Source of the DNA: Chromatiales bacterium
GTDB taxonomy: Bacteria; Pseudomonadota; Gammaproteobacteria; JAGRGH01
Assembly: GCA_020445605.1 (NCBI GenBank)
Contig: JAGRGH010000059.1
Span: 1 to 64,000, forward strand
Reading direction: 5' to 3'
Length of the DNA: 64,000 bases
The notes under the pieces are model-generated. The model saw only the letters and a list, made by a program, of their open reading frames with translations, was not told where the DNA came from and made no database searches. This document shows positions 27,428 to 37,445 of this stretch, in pieces. Each line of letters begins with the position of its first letter. The stretch's first letter is position 1. A program made the position numbers and the translations under genes.

Positions 27428-28636
27428 ATGGCCCGCCCGCGCCTGTTGTTCGTCAGCCACCGGCTGCCGTATCCGCCGAATAAGGGCGACAAGATTCGCT
27501 CCTATCACATCCTGCGCCACCTCGCGCGTCGGTACGATATCCATCTGGCGAGTTTCATTGACGATCCGGATGACCGGGTTCACCTGCGCGCGCTTGAACC
27601 GCTTTGTGTTGCCCAGCGCATCGAGGTCACCGACCGGCGGCGGTTTGCTGCCCGTGCCGGCGGGGCGCTGCTGCGCGGGCGGCCGCTGTCGGTCGCCGCG
27701 CTCGGCTCCGCGGCGATGCGGCGCTGGATCACCGGCGAGCTCGCGCGACATCGCTTCGATTGGGTCTATGCGTATTCCTCGGCATCGGCCGCGCTGGTGC
27801 CGCCGCTCGACGGGCCGCGGCTGCTGGTCGATTTTGTCGACGTGGATTCGGAGAAATGGGCGGCGCTCGCCGCTCATCACCGGGGCCCGCGCGGCTGGGT
27901 CTATCGGCGCGAGGCCGAGCGGCTGCTTGCGTTCGACCGTGCGCAGGCCGCGCGCGCGCGTTGGAGCGTATTCGTTTCGCCCGCGGAGGCCGCCGTGTTT
28001 CGCGAACTCGTCCCGCAGGCGGCCGCCCACACCGTCGCTGTTGGCAACGGGGTGGACCTCGAGGCGCTGGACCCGTCACGTGAGTACGAGAATCCGTATA
28101 CGCCCGGCGGCAAAGTGCTGGTGTTTGCCGGCGCCATGGACTATGCGCCGAACGTCGATGCCGTGCGCTGGTTCGCGCACGAAGTGTGGCCGGCGATCCG
28201 GCGTGAGCGTGCCGATGCGCGGTTCGTCATCGTCGGTGCGCGACCGGGCGCCGGCGTGCGAGCCCTGGGCGGTGTTCCGGGCGTGCAGGTGACCGGCGCG
28301 GTGCCCGATGTTCGACCTTACCTCGCGCATGCGCACGCGGCGGTCGCGAGTCTGCGGATCGCACGCGGGATCCAGAACAAGGTGCTCGAGGCGCTGGCGA
28401 TGGGACTGCCCGTGATCGCCACGCCGGCGGCCATGGAGGGGCTGGAGTTTGCCGCCGACAGCCCCGCGCGGGCCTTCGTTGCCGCCGATGCGCAAGGGTT
28501 GTCTGTGGTCGCGCTGCGTGCGCTGGGGGCCGCTCCGGCGCCGGCCGAACTGCGCGCCGAGGTTGCGCGGCGGTACACCTGGGATGCGCAGTTCGCCGCC
28601 CTTGATGAACTTCTGAGTGAGGCTTGCGAAACGTGA
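27428..28636 (+). CDS. GT4-type glycosyltransferase, XrtA-associated
   Basis: 402 residues from ATG 27428, two bases after the preceding stop. N-terminus RLLFVSHRLPYPPNKGDKIRSYHILRHLA is diagnostic for the PEP-CTERM/exosortase-A sugar transferase family (TIGR03087-like). The C-terminal half has VFAGAMDYAPNVDAVRWF and SLRIARGIQNKVLEALAMG. Adds a sugar to the growing repeat unit. Overlaps xrtA by 4 bases. Confidence 0.9.
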   Translation: MARPRLLFVSHRLPYPPNKGDKIRSYHILRHLARRYDIHLASFIDDPDDRVHLRALEPLCVAQRIEVTDRRRFAARAGGALLRGRPLSVAALGSAAMRRWITGELARHRFDWVYAYSSASAALVPPLDGPRLLVDFVDVDSEKWAALAAHHRGPRGWVYRREAERLLAFDRAQAARARWSVFVSPAEAAVFRELVPQAAAHTVAVGNGVDLEALDPSREYENPYTPGGKVLVFAGAMDYAPNVDAVRWFAHEVWPAIRRERADARFVIVGARPGAGVRALGGVPGVQVTGAVPDVRPYLAHAHAAVASLRIARGIQNKVLEALAMGLPVIATPAAMEGLEFAADSPARAFVAADAQGLSVVALRALGAAPAPAELRAEVARRYTWDAQFAALDELLSEACET

Positions 28637-30174
28637 GTTTTTCGATTCCAGCCGATGCCGGCATTTCCGCGCGGCGCAGCGCCTGGCTTGCGCTTGCCGT
28701 TGGAATCATCGCCGTCGCGGTGCTGACTTGGTCGACCTGGGCCGACATCATCGCGACCTGGGACTCGTCCGGCACCTACGCGCATGGCTATCTGATCGTG
28801 CCGATCAGCGTCTGGCTGGTCTGGCGCGAGCGCGTGGCGCTTGCACAGCTCGCGCTTGCCCCGTACTGGCCGGCGCTGATCGCGTTGCTGCTCACGTTGA
28901 CGGCTTGGATCGCCGCGCGCCTGGTCGGCGTCAATGTCGTCGAGCAATATGCCGCCGTGGCGCTGCTGCCGCTGCTGGTGTTGACGGCCGGCGGTATGGC
29001 GCTCGGCCGGCGGATCCTGTTTCCGCTCGCGTTCCTGCTGCTTGCCGTGCCGGTCGGCGAGGGGCTGGTGTCGCCGCTGATGGAGTACACCGCTGATTTC
29101 ACCGTCGGCGCGCTGCGTCTGTTCGGAATACCGGTGTTTCGCGACGGCCTGATGTTCGAGCTTCCGACCGGCAACTGGTCGGTGGTCAAGGCATGCAGTG
29201 GTGTGCGCTATCTGATTGCCTCGGTGACGCTCGGCCTGCTGTATGCCTATCTGAATTATCGTTCGCTCGGCCGACGTTTTGCCTTCGTGATTCTGTCGAT
29301 CGCGCTGCCGATCGTTGCGAACGGTGTGCGTGCGGTGCTGATCGTGCTGATCGGACATCTCAGCAACATGAAGCTCGCCGTCGGCGTGGACCATCTGATC
29401 TATGGCTGGATCTTTTTTGGTCTGGTCATGCTGCTGATGTTCTGGATCGGCTCGTTCTGGCATGAGCCTGTCGACGACGGGCAGCCGCCTGCGGTGAACG
29501 ATGCTGTAAATGCATCGACGCGCTCGGTCGCGGTCGCCGCGGCGGTGGTCGTGAGTGTGATCGCCGTCGGTCTGGCCACGGCGGCGCAACCCTTGCTGCG
29601 CGCGCGCTCGGCCGAGGTCGCCAGTGTCGCGCCGGTATTGCCGGCAAAGCTTGGCGACTGGACGCGTGTTGACGATGGGCGCGTGCCATGGCCGCTGGGA
29701 TTCCAGAATCCGGATGCGGTCGTGCATGCGCGTTATGCAAACGGCGACGATCACGTCGGCGTGCTGGCCGTCTGGTATGCGCACCAGCGCGAGCGCGCGG
29801 AACTGATCAACGACAATAACGATCTTGTGGATCGAACCGATCGAGTGTGGCAGCGGCGCAGTTATCCGAACCTGCCGGTGAAAGATGTCGTCGACGTCGC
29901 GTTGCGGCGCAGTGCCGTCCACGCGGCGGGCTCGGCAGCGCGGTTCATGGTCTGGCACTGGTATCGGTTTGCCGGAGCGGATTTCAACAACGACTACCGG
30001 ACCAAGATTGCCGAGGCCCTTGCGATGCTCGCCGGGCGTGGCGATGCCGGTGCGCTCGTTGCCTTGTACACGCCGACCGGGTTCGACACCGCACCGGCCG
30101 ATGCGCGGCTGGAACGATTCCTGCGACACAGTGCCGGCGAACTGCTTCCGGCCATCGATGGCCGCGTGCCTTGA
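28633..30174 (+). CDS. xrtA: Exosortase A fused to an EpsI domain
   Basis: 513 residues from a GTG overlapping the preceding stop. The first ~300 residues are a multi-helix membrane protease-transpeptidase with the catalytic cysteine in VVKACSGVRYL (C188), arginine in VANGVRAVL (R233) and histidine in VGVDHLIYGW (H254). A membrane helix near 300-320 leads to a periplasmic EpsI domain (about 330-513; LGDWTR, YANGDDHVGVLAVWY). Exosortases cleave the C-terminal sorting signal of PEP-CTERM proteins and are thought to attach them to surface glycan. All three active-site residues are intact. Confidence 0.95.
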   Translation: MSFSIPADAGISARRSAWLALAVGIIAVAVLTWSTWADIIATWDSSGTYAHGYLIVPISVWLVWRERVALAQLALAPYWPALIALLLTLTAWIAARLVGVNVVEQYAAVALLPLLVLTAGGMALGRRILFPLAFLLLAVPVGEGLVSPLMEYTADFTVGALRLFGIPVFRDGLMFELPTGNWSVVKACSGVRYLIASVTLGLLYAYLNYRSLGRRFAFVILSIALPIVANGVRAVLIVLIGHLSNMKLAVGVDHLIYGWIFFGLVMLLMFWIGSFWHEPVDDGQPPAVNDAVNASTRSVAVAAAVVVSVIAVGLATAAQPLLRARSAEVASVAPVLPAKLGDWTRVDDGRVPWPLGFQNPDAVVHARYANGDDHVGVLAVWYAHQRERAELINDNNDLVDRTDRVWQRRSYPNLPVKDVVDVALRRSAVHAAGSAARFMVWHWYRFAGADFNNDYRTKIAEALAMLAGRGDAGALVALYTPTGFDTAPADARLERFLRHSAGELLPAIDGRVP

Positions 30175-31304
30175 GTGTGCCGCTGGTCGTGCATGTCGTG
30201 CATCGCTTTGCGATGGGCGGTCTCGAGAACGGCGTCGTGAATCTCGTCAATTCACTGGCCGACGGGCGCTTCCGTCACGCGCTGATCGCGCTGACCGAGG
30301 CCGGGCCCTTCCGCGAACGCCTCCAGGGCGATGTGGAAATCGTCGAGATGCATCGCAAGCCCGGCAACGATCCGCGACTCGTGCTGCGACTGCATCGCGA
30401 GTTCCGCCGTCTGCGGCCGGCGATTGTTCACACCCGAAACATCGGCACGCTGGATGCGGTCTGGGCGGCCTGGGCCGCCGGGGTGCCCGTGCGCGTGCAC
30501 GGCGAGCACGGCTGGGACGTGGATGATCCGCGCGGAACCAATGCGCGACACCGCCTGCTGCGGCGTGTCGCGCGACCGTTCATCACGCATTTCGTACCGC
30601 TGTCGCGGTTTCAGGAACGCTATCTTGCCGAGCAGATCGGCGTGCCCGAACGGCGCATGACGCGCATCATCAACGGCGTCAATTGTGAACACTTCGCGCC
30701 GGGGCCGGCGGACACGAGTGTGTTGCCGGGCGGACTTGTCGAATCGGACTCAATTGTTTTCGGCACGGTTGGTCGTATGCACGGCGTCAAGGCGCAGACG
30801 CATCTGGCCGACGCCTTCGCCATGGCCGGCGAACTTGCGCCACCGGATCTCGCGAAGCGAATGCGGCTTGTCATGGTCGGCGACGGCCCGCTGCGCGGCA
30901 TCGCGCAGAGTCGGCTCGATGCGGCCGGTCTCGGCGCGCGCAGCTGGTTGCCCGGCGCGCGTGACGATGTCGTCGAACTGATGCATACGTTAGACGTGTT
31001 TGTTTTACCGTCGCTGACCGAGGGAATCTCCAACACGATCCTCGAGGCCATGGCCTGTGGTCGGCCCGTGATCGCGACCGCGGTTGGCGGCAATGCGGAA
31101 CTCGTGGATGATGGGGTGACCGGCAAGCTGGTTCCGGCAGATGACGTACCGGCGCTGGCCGCCGCCATGCTCGAGTATGCCGGCGACCAGGCCCTGCGGG
31201 AACGACAGGGGCGGGCGGCGCGTGATCGTGCGACATCGCAGTTCGCGCTGTCCGGCATGATCGAGCGCTACGGCGCGTTGTACGCGCGCCTGCTGGGGCG
31301 CTGA
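30171..31304 (+). CDS. GT4-type glycosyltransferase, XrtA-associated (TIGR03088-like)
   Basis: 377 residues from a TTG overlapping the xrtA stop (TTGA). N-terminus VHVVHRFAMGGLENGVVNLVN identifies the exosortase-A-associated transferase family. C-terminal nucleotide-sugar site: GTVGRMHGVKAQTHLADAF and LPSLTEGISNTILEAMACG. One of three glycosyltransferases inside the operon. Confidence 0.9.
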   Translation: MSVPLVVHVVHRFAMGGLENGVVNLVNSLADGRFRHALIALTEAGPFRERLQGDVEIVEMHRKPGNDPRLVLRLHREFRRLRPAIVHTRNIGTLDAVWAAWAAGVPVRVHGEHGWDVDDPRGTNARHRLLRRVARPFITHFVPLSRFQERYLAEQIGVPERRMTRIINGVNCEHFAPGPADTSVLPGGLVESDSIVFGTVGRMHGVKAQTHLADAFAMAGELAPPDLAKRMRLVMVGDGPLRGIAQSRLDAAGLGARSWLPGARDDVVELMHTLDVFVLPSLTEGISNTILEAMACGRPVIATAVGGNAELVDDGVTGKLVPADDVPALAAAMLEYAGDQALRERQGRAARDRATSQFALSGMIERYGALYARLLGR

Positions 31305-31308
31305 ACCG

Positions 31309-33204
31309 ATGTGCGGCATCGCCGGGATGTTCGACCGTCGACAGCGGCGAGACTTTGACGCCGGGCTGCTCGCGCGCATGAACGATACGCTCACCCATCG
31401 CGGACCGGATGACGGCGGTCTGCATCTGGAGCCCGGCGTGGCGCTGGCGCATCGACGGCTGTCGATCATCGATCTCGCCGGAGGTCATCAACCGTTTGCG
31501 ACCGCGGACGGTCAGATCATCGTCGTGTTCAACGGCGAGATCTACAACTTCATGGAGCTGCGCGATGAGCTGATCACGCGCGGCCACAGTTTCCGCTCAC
31601 GTTCGGATACGGAAGTCATTCTGTATGCCTGGGCGGAGTGGGGGCCGGCCTGTGTCGAACGTTTTCGTGGCATGTTCGCGTTCGCGCTGTGGGATCGTCG
31701 CCAGCGCCTGCTGTTTCTCGCGCGCGACCGTCTCGGCATCAAGCCGCTGTACTGGACGGAACTTGCCGATGGCCGTGTGCTGTTCGGCTCGGAACTGAAA
31801 GCGCTTCTCGCGCATCCGGAACTGCCACGCCAGATCGATCCGCTCGCGGTCGAGGAGTATCTCGCGCTTGGCTATGTCCCGGAACCGCGTTCGATTTATC
31901 AGGGTGTGCACAAGCTCGAACCCGGCCATCGCATGCTGGTGCGAGAGGGCGTGACACCGCTCGCCAGCGAGTCATTCTGGTATGTTCGATTCGATGCGCG
32001 CGAGACGGCCTCCGAACCGGAGCTTCACGAAGAACTCGTCGAACGACTGGCGGAGGCCGTGCGCGTGCGTCTGGTCGCCGACGTGCCGCTTGGTGCGTTT
32101 CTTTCCGGCGGCGTGGACTCCAGCGCCGTCGTCGCACTCATGGCGCGGGCTCGCGGCGACGATCCGGTGCAAACCTGTTCGATTGCCTTCAATGTCGCGG
32201 GCTTTGACGAAACCCGCTTCGCCAGACAGGTCGCCGAGCGCTACCACACCGATCATCATGTCGAAACGGTCGACTCCGACGACTTCGATCTGCTTGATCA
32301 ACTCGCCGGGCTGTATGACGAGCCCTATGCGGACAGCTCCGCGATCCCGACCTACCGGGTGTGCGAGCTCGCCCGCCGGCATGTCACGGTCGCGCTGTCC
32401 GGCGACGGTGGCGACGAACTGTTCGCGGGTTACCGACGTTATCGCTGGCATATGTTCGAAGAGCGATTTCGCCGCGTGGTTCCAGCCGCATTGCGCGGGC
32501 CGCTGTTCGGTCTGGCCGCGCGCATCTATCCGAAGATGGACTGGGCGCCGCGGCCGTTGCGTGCAAAGGCCACCTTGCAGGGCATCGCGCGCGAGTCGCT
32601 CGCCGGTTATCTGCATGGCGTGTCGGTGATTCCCGACGCCCTGCGCGAAACCCTGTATTCGGCGTCGCTGCGAGCGGCGCTGGACGGCTATCGCGCGATC
32701 GAGGTGTTTCGGCGGCACGCGCAGGCCGCTGATACTGACGACCCGCTATCGCTCATCCAGTACGTCGATCTCAAGACCTATCTGCCGGGCGACATCCTGA
32801 CCAAGGTCGATCGCGCATCCATGGCACATGCCCTGGAGGTGCGGGTGCCGGTGCTCGACCATCCGTTCGTCGAGTGGACGGCGACCCTGCCATCGGCGCT
32901 GAAGCTGCATGCCGGCAAGGGCAAGTGGCTGTTCAAACGCGCGCTCGAGCCGCTGTTGCCCAACGACGTGCTGTACCGGCCAAAGCAGGGCTTCGCGGTG
33001 CCGCTCGCGCGCTGGTTTCGCGGGCCCCTGCGCGAACGACTGCGTGCGGCGCTCGCGCCCGAGCGCGTCGCGGCGGCGGGATTCTTCGATCCGATCGCCG
33101 TGCAGCGCATCGTCGATCAGCATGTCTCGGGCCTGCGAGATCATGCCGCGGTGCTGTGGTCGCTTCTGATGTTTGACGCGTTCCTGCGTCGCGAAGGGCT
33201 GTAA
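31309..33204 (+). CDS. Glutamine amidotransferase (asparagine synthase-like), XrtA-associated
   Basis: 631 residues. The N-terminal glutaminase begins MCGIAGMFD with nucleophile Cys2 after Met removal. The C-terminal synthetase domain has the ATP pyrophosphate loop FLSGGVDSSA and ALSGDGGDELFAGY. It matches the amidotransferase 1 family of exosortase A loci rather than free asparagine synthesis; it probably amidates a sugar carboxylate or similar group of the polymer. Four bases after the previous gene. Confidence 0.92.
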   Translation: MCGIAGMFDRRQRRDFDAGLLARMNDTLTHRGPDDGGLHLEPGVALAHRRLSIIDLAGGHQPFATADGQIIVVFNGEIYNFMELRDELITRGHSFRSRSDTEVILYAWAEWGPACVERFRGMFAFALWDRRQRLLFLARDRLGIKPLYWTELADGRVLFGSELKALLAHPELPRQIDPLAVEEYLALGYVPEPRSIYQGVHKLEPGHRMLVREGVTPLASESFWYVRFDARETASEPELHEELVERLAEAVRVRLVADVPLGAFLSGGVDSSAVVALMARARGDDPVQTCSIAFNVAGFDETRFARQVAERYHTDHHVETVDSDDFDLLDQLAGLYDEPYADSSAIPTYRVCELARRHVTVALSGDGGDELFAGYRRYRWHMFEERFRRVVPAALRGPLFGLAARIYPKMDWAPRPLRAKATLQGIARESLAGYLHGVSVIPDALRETLYSASLRAALDGYRAIEVFRRHAQAADTDDPLSLIQYVDLKTYLPGDILTKVDRASMAHALEVRVPVLDHPFVEWTATLPSALKLHAGKGKWLFKRALEPLLPNDVLYRPKQGFAVPLARWFRGPLRERLRAALAPERVAAAGFFDPIAVQRIVDQHVSGLRDHAAVLWSLLMFDAFLRREGL

Positions 33205-33206
33205 GC

Positions 33207-34412
33207 GTGACCAACCGGCTGCGCACGCTGACGTTCTCCACCCTGTTTCCGAACGCGGAGCGGCCAGAGCACGGAATTTTTGTCGCGACCCGGCTGGCGC
33301 ATCTGCTTGCGAGTGGCGCGGTCGACACCCGCATTGTCGCGCCCGTGCCGTGGTTTCCGTTTCGCGGCCGGCGGTTCGGCGAGTGGTCTCGGCATGCGCG
33401 GGTACCCGCGCAGGAAACCTGGCAGGGTGTTCCCGTTGTGCACCCGCGCTATGCCCTGCCACCGAAGATCGGCATGACGGTCGCGCCCGCACTGCTCGCC
33501 GCGGCAACGCTGCCGGCGATTCGCCGTATCATTCGCAATGGCTTTGATTTCGAATTGATCGATGCGCACTACTACTATCCGGACGGCGTCGCGGCTGCGT
33601 GGCTTGGCCGTCGGCTCGGCAAGCCGGTCGTGATCACGGCGCGCGGCACGGATCTGAACCTGATTCCGCGCCACCGCATCGCGCGCGCGCAGATTCGCTG
33701 GGCCGAGCGCAACGCTGCGGCTTCGATTACCGTCTGCGAAGCGCTGCGCGACCGACTGATCGAACTCGGTGGGCGTGCGCAGCACATTCACACGCTGAGC
33801 AATGGTGTCGATCTGCAGCGGTTCCGGCCGCTGGATCGCGATGCGTTGCGCACGGCGCTGGGCTTCACGGGTACCACCTTGTTGTCGGTCGGGCATCTGA
33901 TCGAGCGCAAGGGTGTGCACCTGACGATCGATGCCCTCGCACAGCTGCCGGATGTACGTCTGGTGTTGGTCGGCGACGGGCCGGAACGCGAACGACTCGT
34001 GGCCCAGGCCGCGCGCATGGGCGTGGCCGATCGGGTGCGCTTCGAGGGTGCCCAGCCCCAATCGCGTCTGGTCGATTACTACAACGCCGCGGATGCGCTG
34101 GTGCTCGCCTCCAGCCGCGAAGGTATGGCGAATGTATTGCTCGAATCCATGGCCTGCGGCACACCCGTGCTGGCGAGTCGGGTTTGGGGCACGCCCGAGG
34201 TCGTGGCCGACCCGGCTGCCGGCCGGATGCTGGACGAGCGCAGCGCGCGCGGCATCGTCAACGCCGTCTACGCACTGCTTGCCGCGCCACCGTCACGCGC
34301 CGGCACACGGGCGTGGGCCGAGCGGTTTGACTGGGACACGACCACGACCGGGCAGATCGATCTGTTCTCGGCGATTCGCGCGCAACGCACGTGGCAGCGG
34401 ACGTCAGCATGA
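33207..34412 (+). CDS. GT4-family glycosyltransferase
   Basis: 401 residues from GTG 33207. N-terminal TFSTLFPNAERPEHGIFVATRL and the donor half SVGHLIERKGVHLTIDAL and SSREGMANVLLESMACGTPV show a GT-B retaining transferase. Third glycosyltransferase of the operon. Overlaps the sulfotransferase by 4 bases. Confidence 0.88.
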   Translation: MTNRLRTLTFSTLFPNAERPEHGIFVATRLAHLLASGAVDTRIVAPVPWFPFRGRRFGEWSRHARVPAQETWQGVPVVHPRYALPPKIGMTVAPALLAAATLPAIRRIIRNGFDFELIDAHYYYPDGVAAAWLGRRLGKPVVITARGTDLNLIPRHRIARAQIRWAERNAAASITVCEALRDRLIELGGRAQHIHTLSNGVDLQRFRPLDRDALRTALGFTGTTLLSVGHLIERKGVHLTIDALAQLPDVRLVLVGDGPERERLVAQAARMGVADRVRFEGAQPQSRLVDYYNAADALVLASSREGMANVLLESMACGTPVLASRVWGTPEVVADPAAGRMLDERSARGIVNAVYALLAAPPSRAGTRAWAERFDWDTTTTGQIDLFSAIRAQRTWQRTSA

Positions 34413-35404
34413 ACTTTGCACCGACCTTCATGTTTGGGTTCGAGCGCAGCGGCACCACGCTGCTGGGGATGATGGTCGGCGCGCATCCGCAGATCGCGGT
34501 GCCGATGGCCGTGACGGGCCTGTGGTTTCGGTATGCACGGCGTCTTTCCGAATACAACGGATTGGCATCGGATGCGGATTGCGCGCGCCTGGTGGACGAC
34601 CTGCTTGCCGAGGAGCGGATCGCGTTATGGAACGCGAAACTCGATCGCAATGCCCTGCTCGACGGGCTGGCCGTCGGCAGTTTCGGTGCGATTGTCGAGC
34701 GCTTCCACGCACAGTATGCCCGGGCACATGGCAAGAGGCTCTGGGCGAACCTTGAGATTCAGACGCTTGATGACATGGACGAGGTGCAACGCTGGTTTCC
34801 GGACGCGCGCTTCGTGCACATCGTTCGCGATGGCCGTGATGTGGCGCTTTCCCATCGCACCATGCCATATGGTGCGGCCAATCTTGGGGATTGTGCGCAG
34901 TCGTGGCTGGCCCGCGTGGGCACCAATCTGAAAATGGGGGCCATGCTGCCCGCCGATCGCTATCTTGTGTTGCGCTACGAAGACCTGGTGACCGATTCGA
35001 ACGCCGTGCTGGCTCGCCTGTGCGCATTCCTTGGTGTCGAGTACTCGGACGCGATGCTCGACTATCCGCGGCATGTCGATTCGAAGGTTCCGGCCGCAAA
35101 ACGCTGGTTGTGGCCGACGCTCGATCAACCGCCGCGTAGCGATGGCGTGGGCCGCTGGCGCGGGGACCTCAGTGCGGCGGAGCAGGGCGCATTCGAGTCC
35201 ATCGCGGGTGGACTGCTCGAACGGCTGGATTACGAAACGGTCCGGATCGGGCGTGGACGCTGGCGCGCGCAGGGCCTCGAACTCTGGTACTTCCTCGATC
35301 GCGGCGGTCGCTGGCGCAGGTTGCGATCCCGGCTGGGGCTCGCGCGCGCGAGCCGGCTCGAGCGCGACTGGAAGCGCCGTCAGACCGGCGGTGATCCATC
35401 GTGA
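34409..35404 (+). CDS. PAPS-dependent sulfotransferase
   Basis: 331 residues from ATG 34409 (ATGA overlap). The 5'-phosphosulfate loop is FGFERSGTTLLGMM and the 3'-phosphate site is VHIVRDGRDVALS, both required to bind PAPS. A further motif YLVLRYEDLV is typical of the family. It would sulfate the polysaccharide or a lipid carrier. No PAPS-making genes are in the window. Overlaps the methyltransferase by 4 bases. Confidence 0.9.
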   Translation: MNFAPTFMFGFERSGTTLLGMMVGAHPQIAVPMAVTGLWFRYARRLSEYNGLASDADCARLVDDLLAEERIALWNAKLDRNALLDGLAVGSFGAIVERFHAQYARAHGKRLWANLEIQTLDDMDEVQRWFPDARFVHIVRDGRDVALSHRTMPYGAANLGDCAQSWLARVGTNLKMGAMLPADRYLVLRYEDLVTDSNAVLARLCAFLGVEYSDAMLDYPRHVDSKVPAAKRWLWPTLDQPPRSDGVGRWRGDLSAAEQGAFESIAGGLLERLDYETVRIGRGRWRAQGLELWYFLDRGGRWRRLRSRLGLARASRLERDWKRRQTGGDPS

Positions 35405-36105
35405 CGGCGACCCAGCGCGACGTACAGCGTGAGGGCTTCACGCGAGCGATCGAGTCCGGCGACTATGCAGATGACTTTCGCCATGCGCCCAAGCATGTGG
35501 GGTTTGCGGCGCGGGTGCTCGCGCCGCTGCTGGCCGAACGCTCCGGGCGGGTGCTTGAGGTCGGATGCGGTAACGGTGCATGGCTGCGCGAGGTCGCAGC
35601 GATCGCCGGTGCGTCTTGGCAACTGCATGGCTTCGACCTCACGCCGGCGATGATCGGTTCCGCCCGACGGGTGCTGCGCGATGCGGGAGTGCCCGCCGAG
35701 CTCAAGCTTGGCGATGCGCTTGATCCTGCGGCCTATGCGTTCCCGTCGCGCACCGAATCCGGGTTCGATCTGGTATATGCCTACGATCTGGTGCAGCAGC
35801 TCCCGCGCGCCGAGCAGTTCGCTGTTTGCCTGCGAATGTACGAACATGTTGCGCCGGGCGGTAGTTTGGTGGTGTTCGATCATGAGCGCTGGTCCGGCTA
35901 CGGGCTGCGTATGGGATTTCGCAAGCTGGTCACGCGCAGTGGTCTGTACGAGTGGGTGCCGCGCTACTTCTGCAACGCGCGATATCCGTCGCTGCGCGAG
36001 CTGGCTCGTCGGCTCGGGCACGCCGGTTCGCGCACGCAGATCATCACGGATTGCGCGGTCGAAAAGCGCGCGCTGGTCGCCTGTCGTCCGGCCAAGGTGG
36101 TCTGA
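35401..36105 (+). CDS. Class I SAM-dependent methyltransferase
   Basis: 234 residues from a GTG. Motif I is VLEVGCGNGAWL, motif II near WQLHGFDLTPAMIGSA, and the D/E-rich post-I and YAYDLVQQL motif IV-like segments complete the Rossmann fold. Probably O-methylates a sugar of the repeat unit, judging from its place between a sulfotransferase and a ligase gene. Its stop overlaps the next ATG by one base. Confidence 0.88.
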   Translation: MTATQRDVQREGFTRAIESGDYADDFRHAPKHVGFAARVLAPLLAERSGRVLEVGCGNGAWLREVAAIAGASWQLHGFDLTPAMIGSARRVLRDAGVPAELKLGDALDPAAYAFPSRTESGFDLVYAYDLVQQLPRAEQFAVCLRMYEHVAPGGSLVVFDHERWSGYGLRMGFRKLVTRSGLYEWVPRYFCNARYPSLRELARRLGHAGSRTQIITDCAVEKRALVACRPAKVV

Positions 36106-37445
36106 TGGGGTTGCGCGACATTGTCCTCACGGCGGTGGTATTCGGACTGCTGCCCGTCATTCTGCGCAGGCCGTGGATCGGTGTGCTGACCTGGGCCTGG
36201 CTCGGACTGATGAATCCCCACCGGATGGCGTGGGGTTTTGCGTATTCCATGCCATTCTCGCAGATCGTCGCACTGACCACGCTCGGGGCGCTGCTGTTTT
36301 CGAGCGAGAAAAAGTCGTTCCCGCGCAATGGCGTGATCGTGATCTGGGTCATCTTCATACTCTGGATGTGCATCACCACGGTGTTTGCGCTGGTTCCGGA
36401 CAACGCATGGCCGGAATGGTCGCGCACCATGAAGATTCAGCTGTTTGCGTTCATCACACTGCTGCTGATCAACACACGGGAACGGCTGCACCTGTATGTA
36501 ATTGTTGTAACGTTTTCGATCGCGTTCTTCGGCATCAAAGGTGGCGTGTTCGTGCTGGGCACCGGCGGCAACTACATGGTCATGGGGCCGGAGGGCAGTT
36601 TCATCTCCGGCAACAACTCCATTGCGCTGGCGCTGATCATGGTGTTGCCGCTGATGCGCTACATTCAGCTCCAGGTGAAACAGCGCTGGATGATCCATGC
36701 GCTTAGTGTGGGCATGGGGCTTTCAGCCCTGTCGATCCTCGCTTCGTACTCACGTGGCGCGATTGTGGCGTTGGCCGTGATGGGCATGTTTCTCATCGCA
36801 AAGACTCGAAAGAAGGCCTGGTTGGTGCTCGCTCTGGCGCTCGCGATTCCGCTTACCCTGGCGTTTCTGCCCGAGAAATGGTATTCGCGTGTCGAGACCA
36901 TCGAGAACTACGAGGAGGACGTCTCGCTGCAGGGACGCTTCAACGCATGGTGGTTTGCGTTCCATCTCGCCAATGATCGACCGCTGGTGGGCGGTGGATT
37001 CCGGGCGTTCGACCGTGCGCTGTTCTATCAGTACGCGCCGGATCCGAGAAACTACCGCGATGCGCACAGCATCTACTTTGAGATGCTGGGCGAGCATGGA
37101 TATGTAGGATTGTTCCTGTTCCTGCTGCTCGGGTCTGTCGGGCTGTACAACGGAACTGCGATCATTCGAAAAACAAGGGATCGACCGGATCTCGCGTGGG
37201 CACGCGATCTCGCGCGCATGACCCAGGTTGCGGGCATCGGCTATGCGGCGGGTGGCGTGTTTCTCGGTCTCGCGTACTTCGATCTCTATTATGCGCTGCT
37301 GGCGATTCTGGTCATCACGCGGTCCATTGTGGAGCGGACGCAGGAGCCGGCCGGGGTGAACGAAACGCAGGCCTTGCCCAGGCGGAACATCTTCGCCCGC
37401 GCGGGCTCGGACGGTGGCAGCAAACTGCGGCGGTCAAGTCCATGA
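36105..37445 (+). CDS. O-antigen-ligase-like membrane protein, XrtA-associated
   Basis: 446 residues with about ten to twelve membrane helices and a large periplasmic loop (FLPEKWYSRVETIENYEEDVSLQGR...) holding the Wzy_C/WaaL motif. Opens GLRDIVLTAVVFGLLPVILRRP and contains GLMNPHRMAWGFA, characteristic of the exosortase-A-associated O-glycosylation ligase (TIGR03097-like). It should polymerise the repeat unit or ligate glycan to protein. Last 4 bases overlap the next gene. Confidence 0.9.
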   Translation: MGLRDIVLTAVVFGLLPVILRRPWIGVLTWAWLGLMNPHRMAWGFAYSMPFSQIVALTTLGALLFSSEKKSFPRNGVIVIWVIFILWMCITTVFALVPDNAWPEWSRTMKIQLFAFITLLLINTRERLHLYVIVVTFSIAFFGIKGGVFVLGTGGNYMVMGPEGSFISGNNSIALALIMVLPLMRYIQLQVKQRWMIHALSVGMGLSALSILASYSRGAIVALAVMGMFLIAKTRKKAWLVLALALAIPLTLAFLPEKWYSRVETIENYEEDVSLQGRFNAWWFAFHLANDRPLVGGGFRAFDRALFYQYAPDPRNYRDAHSIYFEMLGEHGYVGLFLFLLLGSVGLYNGTAIIRKTRDRPDLAWARDLARMTQVAGIGYAAGGVFLGLAYFDLYYALLAILVITRSIVERTQEPAGVNETQALPRRNIFARAGSDGGSKLRRSSP